From Streptomyces sp. FIT100 (lineage in GTDB: Bacteria > Actinomycetota > Actinomycetes > Streptomycetales > Streptomycetaceae), in the NCBI RefSeq assembly GCF_024584805.1, contig NZ_CP075715.1:5572526-5636525 (forward strand): a DNA stretch of 64,000 bases, in the 5' to 3' direction. The notes below the pieces were generated by a model. It searched no databases, was not told the origin of the DNA, and was given only the letters and a program-made list of their open reading frames with translations. Shown in pieces: positions 33,828 through 43,673 of the stretch; position 1 is the first letter of the stretch; each line of letters begins with the position of its first letter. The position numbers and the translations under genes were made by a program.

Positions 33828-33860
33828 GGGCCCGGTGCTGTGACGGACAGCACCGGGCCC
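33828..33860 (+). terminator. Terminator of the L,D-transpeptidase pair
   Basis: A 14-bp perfect stem (GGGCCCGGTGCTGT with ACAGCACCGGGCCC) closes a 5-nt loop 48 bp after the second transpeptidase stop. Confidence 0.9.
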
Positions 33861-33891
33861 ACCCCTGTTAACGGGGACTAACCTTCCGGTC

Positions 33892-34659
33892 ATGACCGTT
33901 TCTCTCGAAGTCTCCGAAGGCGTCGGCACCATCCGCCTCGACCGCCCTCCGATGAACGCCCTCGACATCGCCACCCAGGACCGGCTGCGCGAGCTTGCCG
34001 CCGAGGCGACCGACCGGGACGACGTGCGCGCCGTGATCCTGTACGGCGGCGAGAAGGTGTTCGCGGCCGGCGCGGACATCAAGGAGATGCAGGTGATGGA
34101 CCACGCCGCGATGGTCAAGCGGTCCAGGGCCCTGCAGGACTCGTTCACCGCCGTCGCCCGGATCCCCAAGCCCGTCGTCGCCGCCGTCACGGGCTACGCG
34201 CTGGGTGGCGGCTGCGAGCTCGCGCTCTGCGCCGACTACCGGATCGCCGCCGACAACGCCAAGCTGGGCCAGCCGGAAATCCTGCTGGGGCTCATCCCGG
34301 GAGCGGGCGGCACCCAGCGCCTCGCCCGTCTGGTCGGCCCGTCCAAGGCGAAGGACCTCATCTTCACGGGCCGTCATGTGAAGGCCGACGAGGCGCTGAC
34401 GATCGGTCTCGTCGACCGGGTCGTCCCGGCGGCCGAGGTGTACGAGCAGGCGCACGCCTGGGCGGCGAAGCTGGCCCAGGGGCCGGCGCTGGCGCTGCGC
34501 GCGGCGAAGGAGTCCGTCGACGCGGGCCTGGAGACGGACATCGACACGGGCCTGGCGATTGAACGGAACTGGTTCGCGGGCCTGTTCGCGACCGAGGACC
34601 GCGAGCGCGGTATGCGCAGCTTCGTGGAGGAGGGGCCGGGCAAGGCGAAGTTCCTCTGA
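33892..34659 (+). CDS. Enoyl-CoA hydratase
   Basis: A 255-residue crotonase-fold enzyme that hydrates trans-2-enoyl-CoA in fatty acid or amino acid breakdown. The oxyanion-hole segments FAAGADIKEMQ and GYALGGGCELAL are intact and both catalytic glutamates are present (Glu109 in GGGCEL and Glu129 in LGQPEILLGLIPGAGG). The C-terminal trimerisation helices end RGMRSFVEEGPGKAKF. It starts 31 bp after the terminator of the previous unit and stands alone. Specific substrate chain length cannot be read from the sequence. Confidence 0.92.
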   Translation: MTVSLEVSEGVGTIRLDRPPMNALDIATQDRLRELAAEATDRDDVRAVILYGGEKVFAAGADIKEMQVMDHAAMVKRSRALQDSFTAVARIPKPVVAAVTGYALGGGCELALCADYRIAADNAKLGQPEILLGLIPGAGGTQRLARLVGPSKAKDLIFTGRHVKADEALTIGLVDRVVPAAEVYEQAHAWAAKLAQGPALALRAAKESVDAGLETDIDTGLAIERNWFAGLFATEDRERGMRSFVEEGPGKAKFL

Positions 34660-34920
34660 GCCGGGCCCGGTTGGACACGCAGAGTCGGTACGTCAACCTG
34701 ATGGGCGGCTTAAACAGACCTTAAGGGAAGCCTAAGGACCGCACCGGCGCAGCGCTTCGCGATCAGTTGTATGCGGTGCGTCATCGCAGGTCAGGATGGC
34801 TATCGCAGGGCTGATCTGCCAGTGTCATATGCCAAACCGATGCCCCGGAATCAAGCATTCCGGGGCATGGAATCCGCCGGAACGGCCACGGAACGTGCTC
34901 CGGGCGGCCATGATGGGGGC

Positions 34921-35427
34921 ATGGCGGGGCTGGAGGGTAGGGAGCAACCGCGGCAGCGCGGGAGTGTGACCGCTGCGCGGTGGATGCCGGCCGTCGAGGA
35001 CGAACAGGCGCTCAAGGCACTTGAGTTGTTCGGGAACCCGACGGACGAGGAGGTCAGGTTGCCGTCCCGGCCCGAGTCTGCCGCCACCGCCCGCAGGCTC
35101 ACACAGAGTGTCGTACTCCGTCAGTGGGCGCTCTCCCCGCAGGTCGCCGAGCACGCGACCCTGCTCGTCTCCGAGCTCGTGGGCAACGCGGTGCGTCACA
35201 CGGGGGCGCGGGTCTTCGGGCTGCGGATGCTGCGCAGGCGCGGCTGGATCCGGGTGGAGGTGCGGGATCCCTCCCGCGGGCTGCCGTGCCTGATGCCGGT
35301 GCACGAGCTGGACACCAGTGGCCGAGGCCTCTTCCTGGTCGACAAGCTCTCCGACCGCTGGGGCGTCGATCTGCTGCCGCGCGGAAAGACGACCTGGTTC
35401 GAGATGCGCGTCGTCGACCGCGCCTGA
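34921..35427 (+). CDS. ATP-binding protein, anti-sigma-factor-like kinase (HATPase_c)
   Basis: A 168-residue protein of the RsbW/SpoIIAB-like HATPase family that is abundant in Streptomyces. N box LLVSELVGNAVRHTGARVFG, G1-like VEVRDPSRGLPCL and G2 segment SGRGLFLVDKLSDRWGV are present. These proteins bind or phosphorylate anti-anti-sigma factors. No partner gene is adjacent, so its target is unknown. Start is uncertain: I chose MAGLEGREQPRQRG by the look of family members; ATGs at 34867 and 34771 in the same frame would add 18 or 50 residues, and none has a convincing Shine-Dalgarno. Confidence 0.78.
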   Translation: MAGLEGREQPRQRGSVTAARWMPAVEDEQALKALELFGNPTDEEVRLPSRPESAATARRLTQSVVLRQWALSPQVAEHATLLVSELVGNAVRHTGARVFGLRMLRRRGWIRVEVRDPSRGLPCLMPVHELDTSGRGLFLVDKLSDRWGVDLLPRGKTTWFEMRVVDRA

Positions 35428-35444
35428 CCGTCCCCGGAAGCACG

Positions 35445-35483
35445 AAAGCCCCCTGCTGCCGTCGTGCGGCGCCTGGGGGCTTC
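35445..35483 (+). terminator. Terminator after the HATPase gene
   Basis: AAGCCCCC (35446-35453) pairs with GGGGGCTT (35475-35482) with additional pairing inside the loop, 18 bp after the stop. Confidence 0.72.
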
Positions 35484-35798
35484 ATGCGTGCGGCCGTGGA
35501 CAAGGGGGTGTGATCCACGACCGCTCTGGAACGACCTGGCCCGGGTCAATGGGGGTCGTGTCACCGACTATGGCAGACGGGGGGCCTTCGCGCCAAAAGT
35601 CCCTACTGGATTAAATCGGTCCATAGTCGCCCAAATGGAAAGTGAATCAAAGGTGAAATGAGCCACCCGCCTCGGAAACAATGATTAGGTATGGGGCGGC
35701 GCGGGTGATCCCTTGATCCGGGTGCGATTCGAGGGTCCTGGTGGAGGAGCGACGCGCAAAGGTCCTGAAGTAGGCAAATCATTATTTTTCGCCCCTGC
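35484..35798. other. AT-richer gap before the YVTN lipoprotein gene
   Basis: 315 bp without a supported gene, lower in GC than its surroundings. CGACTATGG (35565-35573) and CCATAGTCG (35621-35629) are 9-bp perfect arms over a 47-nt centre. A T-rich run lies at about 35778-35789 just before the start codon. Could be a structured leader, a small RNA or a regulator site; I matched no known RNA family. Confidence 0.4.
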
Positions 35799-37022
35799 GT
35801 GCGTATCGTGATCACCGTGATTCGCATCGGCCGGCGCGGCGCCCTGCGCGCGCGAGTGCACACGGGCGCCGCGCTCGCCGTCATGCTTCTGGTCTCCGCC
35901 GTCGCGGCGGGCTGCACCAGCCCCGACCGGCAGAGCGGGCGCGAGTCCGCCCCGCCCCCGCCGCCGACCAGGGAGGCGGCCGCCGTCCCCGCCGGGCTGC
36001 CCGGGATGCCGCCGGTCCTGGACCCGAAGGACATCTACGCGGCCGACCGCCCCGGCCGCCTCTCGCCGACCGTCGCCGACTTCCCGTCGCGGGTGTACGT
36101 ACCGAACACGCTCTCCCACACGGTCACGGTCATCGACCCGGCGACGTACAAGATCGTCGATACCATCCCGGTCGGCGACCACCCGCAGCACGTCGTGCCC
36201 TCCTGGGACCTGAAGACCCTGTGGGTGAACAACAACCGCGGCAACAGCCTCACTCCGATCGACCCGGCGACCGGCAAGGCGGGCAGCCCCGTCGACGTGC
36301 ACGACCCGTACAACCTCTACTTCACGCCCAACGGCCGCCACGCCGTCGTCATGGCCTCCCTCGACCGCGAGCTCGTCTTCCGCGACCCCCACACCATGCA
36401 GACGCTCAAGACCACCCCGGTGTCCTGCTACGGCGTCAACCACGCGGACTTCTCCGCCGACGGGCGGTACTTCATCGTCTCCTGCGAGTTCTCCGGGGAA
36501 CTGCTCAGGGTGGACACGGAGCGGATGGAGGTGACCGCCCAGCAGAAGCTCCCGTTCTCCGGCGCGATGCCGCAGGACGTGAAGCTCTCGCCGGACGGCA
36601 GGACCTTCTACATCGCCGACATGAAGGCCCACGGCGTATGGGTGCTGGACGGCGACCGGTTCACCACGCCGAACCTGCTGCCCACCGGCAAGGGCGCCCA
36701 CGGCCTCTACGTCAGCCGTGACTCCAGGGAGATGTACATCACCAACCGCGGCGAGGGCTCCATCTCCGTCTTCGACTTCGCCCGGGACGACCTCACGAAG
36801 AAGTGGCAGCTCCCGGGCGGCGGTTCCCCCGACATGGGCGGGGTCTCCGCCGACGGCAAGGTGCTCTGGCTGTCGGGGCGGTACCACTCGGAGGTGTACG
36901 CCGTCGACACCACGACCGGCCGGCAGCTGGCCCGTATCCCGGTCGGCGACGGCCCGCACGGACTCGCGGTCTATCCGCAGCCGGGCCGCTACTCGCTCGG
37001 CCACACGGGCGTCTTCCGCTGA
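35799..37022 (+). CDS. YVTN-type beta-propeller lipoprotein
   Basis: A 407-residue lipoprotein with lipobox VAAGC (Cys39), a Pro-rich linker, then propeller blades with the repeating pattern VYVPNTLSHTVTVIDPATYK, LWVNNNRGNSLTPIDPATGK, FYIADMKAHGVWVLDGD, MYITNRGEGSISVFDFARDD and LWLSGRYHSEVYAVDTTTGR. Such surface proteins act as binding scaffolds; the ligand is unknown. Three in-frame GTG codons (35799, 35808, 35817) begin the frame and none has a clear Shine-Dalgarno, so the exact start is open. The stop is 19 bp from a convergent GNAT gene. Confidence 0.82.
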   Translation: MRIVITVIRIGRRGALRARVHTGAALAVMLLVSAVAAGCTSPDRQSGRESAPPPPPTREAAAVPAGLPGMPPVLDPKDIYAADRPGRLSPTVADFPSRVYVPNTLSHTVTVIDPATYKIVDTIPVGDHPQHVVPSWDLKTLWVNNNRGNSLTPIDPATGKAGSPVDVHDPYNLYFTPNGRHAVVMASLDRELVFRDPHTMQTLKTTPVSCYGVNHADFSADGRYFIVSCEFSGELLRVDTERMEVTAQQKLPFSGAMPQDVKLSPDGRTFYIADMKAHGVWVLDGDRFTTPNLLPTGKGAHGLYVSRDSREMYITNRGEGSISVFDFARDDLTKKWQLPGGGSPDMGGVSADGKVLWLSGRYHSEVYAVDTTTGRQLARIPVGDGPHGLAVYPQPGRYSLGHTGVFR

Positions 37023-37041
37023 CCCGGGGCCGGCCGGTGCC

Positions 37042-37683
37042 TCAGCCGGCGGCCAGCAGCGCCTCGGAGCCGACCGGCCGGTACCCCGCCTGCTGGAACG
37101 TCCGCACACTGCGTGCGTTCCCCGGAGGCTGCTGCGCCCACACGTATGCGCCGCGCGGGACCAGATGACGGGCGGCGAGCGCCAGCTCCACGCCGAGCCC
37201 CCCGCCCCGCGCCTCCAGGTCCACCTCGATGGCGGCCTCCCACCGGCCCGCCACCCCGCGGCCGAGCGCCAGCACACCGCCGTCCGTCGCCCATACCCGT
37301 ACCTCGTCGCGGTACTTGAGGGCCCGCGCCACCCGGGGATGGTCCCGGTCCTCGAACTCGCGCAGCGAGAGGTCCGGAAGCCCGGACCGCCAGGGCGCGA
37401 CCGACAGCAGGTCGATCGTGTTCATGGAGCGGCCGGTCCTGGCCATCAGGGCGCTCAGGAAGGCGGGGTTCATGCTCGCCGCGAGCGGATCGCCGGCCGT
37501 GGCCGCGAGTGTGGAGCGCACCCACGCGGGGTCCTCGTCCGTGAACACGACGGAGTGCGCGGTGAAGGCCAGCACGCCCGCGTCCCGCGGATCCGGCTGC
37601 GGAACCACCGTGGTCGTACCGTCCGGCGGCGGGAACTCGCCACGCGCCGCCGCCGCCAGGATCCGTACCAGCTCGTCGCTCAC
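37042..37683 (-). CDS. GNAT family N-acetyltransferase
   Basis: A 213-residue protein. The C-terminal half has GNAT features: AAIEVDLEARGGGLGVELALAAR (acetyl-CoA binding region) and QQPPGNARSVRTFQQAGYRP (the terminal GNAT beta-bulge and helix). The N-terminal half (VLAFTAHSVVFTDEDPAWVR) is typical of a Streptomyces subgroup of unknown substrate. I start at the GTG of MSDELVRILAAAARGEF, where GAGG sits 7 nt upstream; longer frame upstream runs through the EF-hand gene and repeats. It is divergent from the small EF-hand gene with 72 bp between starts. Confidence 0.78.
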   Translation of the reverse strand: MSDELVRILAAAARGEFPPPDGTTTVVPQPDPRDAGVLAFTAHSVVFTDEDPAWVRSTLAATAGDPLAASMNPAFLSALMARTGRSMNTIDLLSVAPWRSGLPDLSLREFEDRDHPRVARALKYRDEVRVWATDGGVLALGRGVAGRWEAAIEVDLEARGGGLGVELALAARHLVPRGAYVWAQQPPGNARSVRTFQQAGYRPVGSEALLAAG

Positions 37684-37755
37684 CCCTCCATCCTCGCGCA
37701 CCGGCAGCGCCGATAGCCTGACCTCCGTCAGTAAGGCACCAAGAAGGGGTGGACA

Positions 37756-37971
37756 GTGGCGGACATCGAGTCGGCGCGCAAGGCCTTCGACCGTTACGAC
37801 CTGAACGGCGACGGGCTGATCTCGGCCTCGGAGTACAAGAGCGTGATGGCGCAGCTGGGCGACTTCCACGTCACCGAGACGGTCGCCGCGGCCGTCATCA
37901 AGGCCAAGGACGGCAACGGCGACGGCCTGCTGACCTTCGACGAGTTCTGGGCGTCCCTCGACAAGGACTGA
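37756..37971 (+). CDS. Small EF-hand calcium-binding protein
   Basis: A 71-residue protein with two EF-hands. Loop 1 is DLNGDGLISASE (about residues 15-26) and loop 2 DGNGDGLLTFDE (about 52-63), both with the canonical Asp/Asn/Gly and final Glu. It is a calmodulin-like calcium buffer or sensor, of the type studied in Streptomyces as Cab proteins (probably CabB-like). The start is a GTG with AAGGGGTGG upstream. Its last codons form the first copy of a 15-bp tandem repeat. Confidence 0.9.
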   Translation: MADIESARKAFDRYDLNGDGLISASEYKSVMAQLGDFHVTETVAAAVIKAKDGNGDGLLTFDEFWASLDKD

Positions 37972-38020
37972 TCCCACAAGGACTGATCCCACAAGGACCG
38001 ATCCCACAAGGACTGATCCC
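37961..38020. repeat. 15-bp tandem repeat over the stop codon of the EF-hand gene
   Basis: Four copies of ACAAGGACTGATCCC, one with a single change (ACCG). The first copy holds the final Lys-Asp codons and the TGA. As the unit is five codons long, every exact copy repeats the in-frame stop. Confidence 0.92.
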
Positions 38021-38029
38021 ACCGGGCGC

Positions 38030-38074
38030 ACGCGGCGCGGCCCCCGGCGCATGTCGCCGGGGGCCGCGCCGTGT
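38030..38074. terminator. Bidirectional terminator between EF-hand gene and sdaA
   Basis: A 16-bp perfect stem (38034-38049 with 38055-38070, arm GGCGCGGCCCCCGGCG) extended by four further pairs including one wobble; 5-nt loop CATGT. It sits between convergent stops. Confidence 0.9.
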
Positions 38075-38084
38075 CATCACCGGA

Positions 38085-39452
<1,368 letters not shown>

Positions 39453-39530
39453 TGGGGTACTCCTCAAAGCTGGTAGACGCCGTTGTCTGCCGGGGTGGCG
39501 CAGAAGGACGAACGGGCTGTTGCGTGGTGC

Positions 39531-39577
39531 GGGGCACCGCACTCACTCTCCAGTGTGCGCGGTGCCCCTTTTGTTTT
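39531..39577. terminator. Hairpin between glyA and sdaA with T-run on the plus strand
   Basis: GGGGCACCGC (39531-39540) pairs with GCGGTGCCCC (39559-39568), followed on the plus strand by TTTTGTTTT. As a factor-independent terminator it points in the plus direction, against both flanking genes. In the gene direction it is a hairpin 23 nt after the glyA stop without a T-run. Confidence 0.65.
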
Positions 39578-39590
39578 GCTTACGTCTGGA

Positions 39591-40865
<1,275 letters not shown>

Positions 40866-40873
40866 GGTGATCC

Positions 40874-41251
40874 CTAGTTGCCGGAGAACTCGGTGTACTC
40901 GTCCGCGGAGAGCAGGTCCTTCGGCTCCTCCGTGACGCGCACCTTGAACAGCCAACCGCCCTCGAACGGGGCGGAGTTCACCAGCGACGGGTCGTCCACG
41001 ACGTCCTGGTTGGCCTCGACGATCTCTCCGCTGACGGGGGAGTACAGGTCGCTGACCGACTTGGTCGACTCGAGCTCACCGCAGGTCTCGCCCTCGGTGA
41101 CCGTGGAGCCGACCTCGGGGAGCTGGGCGTAGACGACGTCACCGAGCGCGTTGGCCGCGAACTCCGTGATGCCGACCGTCGAGACGCCGTCCTCGGCGGC
41201 CGACAGCCATTCGTGCTCCTTGCTGTAGCGCAGCTGCTGGGGGTTGCTCAT
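40874..41251 (-). CDS. gcvH: Glycine cleavage system H protein
   Basis: A 125-residue lipoyl carrier: N-terminal LRYSKEHEWLSAAEDG, the lipoylation site GELESTKSVSDLYSPVSG (Lys64), and C-terminal GGWLFKVRVTEEPKDLLSAD. It shuttles the aminomethyl group between P, T and L proteins. The start ATG is placed at MSNPQQLRYS, 49 codons inside the longest frame, since family members begin there. The P protein gene is not in this window and must be elsewhere, as usual in Streptomyces. Confidence 0.95.
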   Translation of the reverse strand: MSNPQQLRYSKEHEWLSAAEDGVSTVGITEFAANALGDVVYAQLPEVGSTVTEGETCGELESTKSVSDLYSPVSGEIVEANQDVVDDPSLVNSAPFEGGWLFKVRVTEEPKDLLSADEYTEFSGN

Positions 41252-41294
41252 GACGTGAATTCTCCTGTACGCGGGGGAGTGCTGCTGATAGGGG

Positions 41295-41378
41295 CTGCTG
41301 GAAGGACTGCTTCCGGCGCTGGAGGTACTGCTTCCTGCGCCGGAGGGACTACTTCTGGCGCTTGTAGAAGGGGAGCGC
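41295..41378. repeat. 21-bp imperfect tandem repeat between gcvT and gcvH
   Basis: Period-21 copies start at 41295, 41316, 41337 and (diverged) 41358. A typical copy is GCGCTGGAGGTACTGCTTCC. The repeat begins inside the 3' end of gcvT and fills much of the 97-bp gap. Confidence 0.72.
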
Positions 41379-42464
41379 CACGACCTCGTACGGCTCATGA
41401 GTACCGCGGATGTCGACGCCCACGCCCTCGGTGCCGGGCGCGGCGTGCGCCGCGTCGACGTACGCGATGGCCAGCGGCTTGCCCAGGGTCGGCGACGGGG
41501 CTCCTGAGGTGACCTCGCCGATCACCTGGCCGGCGGCGACGACGGGCATCCCGGCGCGCGGCACCCGGCGGCCTTCGGCGATCAGGCCGACGAGCTTGCG
41601 CGGCGGGGTGGCGGCGGCCCGCTCGGCGGCGGCCTCCAGGGCGGCGCGGCCGACGAAGTCGCCCTCCTTCTCGAACTTCACGACCCGGCCCAGGCCCGCG
41701 TCGAACGGTGTGAGGGAGGTCGTCAGCTCGTGCCCGTACAGCGGCATGCCCGCCTCCAGGCGGAGCGTGTCACGGCAGGACAGACCGCAGGGGACGAGGC
41801 CGACGGGCTCGCCCGCCTCGGTCAGGGCCCGCCACAGCTTCTCGGCGTGCTGCGGCTCGACGAAGAGTTCGAAGCCGTCCTCACCCGTGTAGCCGGTACG
41901 GGCGATCAGCGCGGGCACCCCCGCGACGGTCCCGGGCAGGCCCGCGTAGTACTTCAGCCCGTCGAGGTCCGCGTCGGTGAGCGACTTCAGGATGCCGGGG
42001 GACTCGGGGCCCTGGACCGCGATCAGCGCGTACGCGTCGCGGTCGTCCCGTACGGCGGCGTCGAAGCCGGCGGCCCGCTCGGTCAGGGCGTCCAGCACGG
42101 TCTGCGCGTTCGAGGCGTTGGCGACGACCATGTACTCCGTTTCGCCCAGGCGATAGACGATCAGGTCGTCGAGGATCCCGCCGTCCTCCTGGCAGATCAT
42201 CGTGTAGCGGGCGCGGCCGACGGCGACCCCGCCGATGTTGCCGACGAGCGCGTAGTCCAGAAGGGCGGCGGCCTCCGGCCCGGTGACGGTGATCTCACCC
42301 ATGTGGGAGAGGTCGAAGAGACCGGCCTTGGTCCGTACGGCGTTGTGCTCGTCGCGCTCGCTGGCGTACCGCAGGGGCATGTCCCAGCCGGCGAAGTCGG
42401 TCATGGTCGCGCCCAGCGAGCGATGCAGCGCATCGAGGGCGGTGAGACGGGGGGTGGTGCTCAT
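41349..42464 (-). CDS. gcvT: Glycine cleavage system aminomethyltransferase (T protein)
   Basis: A 371-residue folate-dependent enzyme releasing ammonia from the H-protein-bound intermediate and forming methylene-THF. Visible: TMTDFAGWDMPLRY, GLFDLSHMGEITVTGPEA, TGYTGEDGFELFVEP and the C-terminal GCV_T domain ending EVVALPFYKRQK. It is the first gene of the gcvT-gcvH-glyA-sdaA set and follows a tandem glycine riboswitch, so it is switched on by glycine. The ATG has GGGAG 8 nt upstream; the 15 extra codons of the longest frame lie in the leader. Confidence 0.96.
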   Translation of the reverse strand: MSTTPRLTALDALHRSLGATMTDFAGWDMPLRYASERDEHNAVRTKAGLFDLSHMGEITVTGPEAAALLDYALVGNIGGVAVGRARYTMICQEDGGILDDLIVYRLGETEYMVVANASNAQTVLDALTERAAGFDAAVRDDRDAYALIAVQGPESPGILKSLTDADLDGLKYYAGLPGTVAGVPALIARTGYTGEDGFELFVEPQHAEKLWRALTEAGEPVGLVPCGLSCRDTLRLEAGMPLYGHELTTSLTPFDAGLGRVVKFEKEGDFVGRAALEAAAERAAATPPRKLVGLIAEGRRVPRAGMPVVAAGQVIGEVTSGAPSPTLGKPLAIAYVDAAHAAPGTEGVGVDIRGTHEPYEVVALPFYKRQK

Positions 42465-42504
42465 GGATAGGACTCCCAGGGCATGACTGGCGAGGACGAT
42501 CCTC

Positions 42505-42710
42505 CCCATCTGTCATCGAAACCTGAGAGGTTCATCACGACCACATGTGCGTGTGATCACGACTTGCACCTTGGGTGGAGCCGCATGAGCTGCGACTCGC
42601 TTTTCAGATCTGCCTCATCACGCGCGGTACGGGGCCTGAGAGATTCAAGGGAGGTACTTGCTCCTTCGGCGCCCGGCGCACACAGTGGCCGGGACTCTCC
42701 CGCGCGGATT
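42505..42710 (-). promoter_or_regulatory. Tandem glycine riboswitch upstream of gcvT
   Basis: Read on the minus strand, aptamer 1 (about 42710-42625) shows GGGAGAGTCC, CGCCGAAGGAGCAA and AATCTCTCAGGC, the conserved core of glycine aptamers. Aptamer 2 (about 42620-42505) shows CACCCAAGGTGCAAG and ACCTCTCAGG, with P1 formed by CAGAT/ATCTG at 42605-42609 and 42508-42512. The tandem arrangement is typical for cooperative glycine sensing; it should activate the glycine cleavage genes. The gap 42465-42840 otherwise contains only promoters. Confidence 0.9.
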
Positions 42711-42772
42711 CAAGCGGCCGGTATGCAGTTGGCGCGGCCATCATTGCACGGGCGCCCGGATCAGCAAATCGC

Positions 42773-42800
42773 TTGTTGGTCATTACCTTTTCTTTAAGCT
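42773..42800 (+). promoter_or_regulatory. Candidate promoter of the P-loop gene
   Basis: TTGTTG and TAAGCT with a 16-bp spacer in a very AT-rich patch (CATTACCTTTTCTTTAAGCT) 40 bp before the ATG at 42841. The same patch may drive the divergent gcvT leader. Confidence 0.45.
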
Positions 42801-42840
42801 TCTTGGGCAGGGTCCCGAAGACCCGACAAGGGGGAGAGCG

Positions 42841-43506
42841 ATGACGTTGCAGCGGTCAGGTGCCTATATGACGACGACAGCCCGGGCGGCGGGGCTGCCC
42901 GCGCGGCTCGGCGTGCCCGCGCGTGCGCCCGTCGTGCGTGACCTGCGTGACCGGTCGGGCCGCCTCCCGCGCAGCCTGGAGTTCGCCCACGGGGACGTGG
43001 TCGTGATCTCGGGGCTGCCCGGGAGCGGCAAGTCCACGCTGATACGGCGCGCGGCGGAGGGCGGCGGCATCGACTCCCAGGACGCCCGCGACCGCTGGGA
43101 CGCGCGGATGCCCCGGCTGCTGCCGTACGCGGTGTACCGGCCGCTGGTGCGTGCCGCGCACTACGCCGGGCTGTGGCGCGCCCTGCGCTCCGGCGCCGGC
43201 GTGATCGTCCACGACTGCGGCACCCAGTCCTGGGTCCGCCGCTGGCTGGCCCGCGAGGCCCGCCGCCGCGGCCGCTCCCTCCATCTGCTCCTGCTGGACG
43301 TCGCCCCCGCCGTCGCCCGCGCGGGCCAGCGCGAGCGGGGCAGGGGCGTCTCCCCGTACGCCTTCTCCCGCCACCGGTACGCCGTCTCCCGCCTGCTCCG
43401 TGACGCGGAGCGCGGCCGTCTCCCCTCCGGCTGCTCCTCCGCCACGCTCCTCGACCGCGACGCCGCCACGGCGCTGAGCCGGATCGGCTTCACCCCGGCG
43501 GCGTGA
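42841..43506 (+). CDS. P-loop ATPase / kinase-like protein
   Basis: A 221-residue protein with a Walker A in VVVISGLPGSGKSTLIRRAA (about residues 56-75), then IDSQDARDRWDARMPRLLPY, HDCGTQSWVRRWLAREARRR and LHLLLLDVAPAVARAGQRER. It belongs to the zeta-toxin/adenylylate-kinase-like AAA_33 group of small P-loop kinases; its substrate is not known. GGGGGAGAG lies just before the ATG. A double hairpin separates it from the next gene, so it is likely monocistronic. Confidence 0.72.
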   Translation: MTLQRSGAYMTTTARAAGLPARLGVPARAPVVRDLRDRSGRLPRSLEFAHGDVVVISGLPGSGKSTLIRRAAEGGGIDSQDARDRWDARMPRLLPYAVYRPLVRAAHYAGLWRALRSGAGVIVHDCGTQSWVRRWLAREARRRGRSLHLLLLDVAPAVARAGQRERGRGVSPYAFSRHRYAVSRLLRDAERGRLPSGCSSATLLDRDAATALSRIGFTPAA

Positions 43507-43509
43507 GCG

Positions 43510-43601
43510 GGGGCTCCGGGCGCGGAGCCCCGGCGAACACCCAGCCCCCGCGATTACGGAGCCCGGTGAGTACGGAGCCCCCGCCCGTGGGGGCTCCGTA
43601 C
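43510..43601 (+). terminator. Two consecutive terminator hairpins after the P-loop gene
   Basis: Hairpin 1: GGGGCTCCG/CGGAGCCCC with a GGCG loop (43510-43531), 3 bp after the stop. Hairpin 2: 13-bp stem GTACGGAGCCCCC/GGGGGCTCCGTAC (43570-43601). The two share the CGGAGCCC arm sequence. Confidence 0.8.
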
Positions 43602-43673
43602 CGCTACCCTGCTTCCGCAGGACATCGCGGCCCGTACCGGGCCGGACGGGGACGGGGAAGCAGGGAAGACGCA

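Noticed and set aside
37684..38052. N-terminal extension of the GNAT frame with a GSVLV repeat
   Set aside because: It is the reverse translation of the 15-bp repeat and the EF-hand gene; the GTG at 37683 has a ribosome site and the expected N-terminus.
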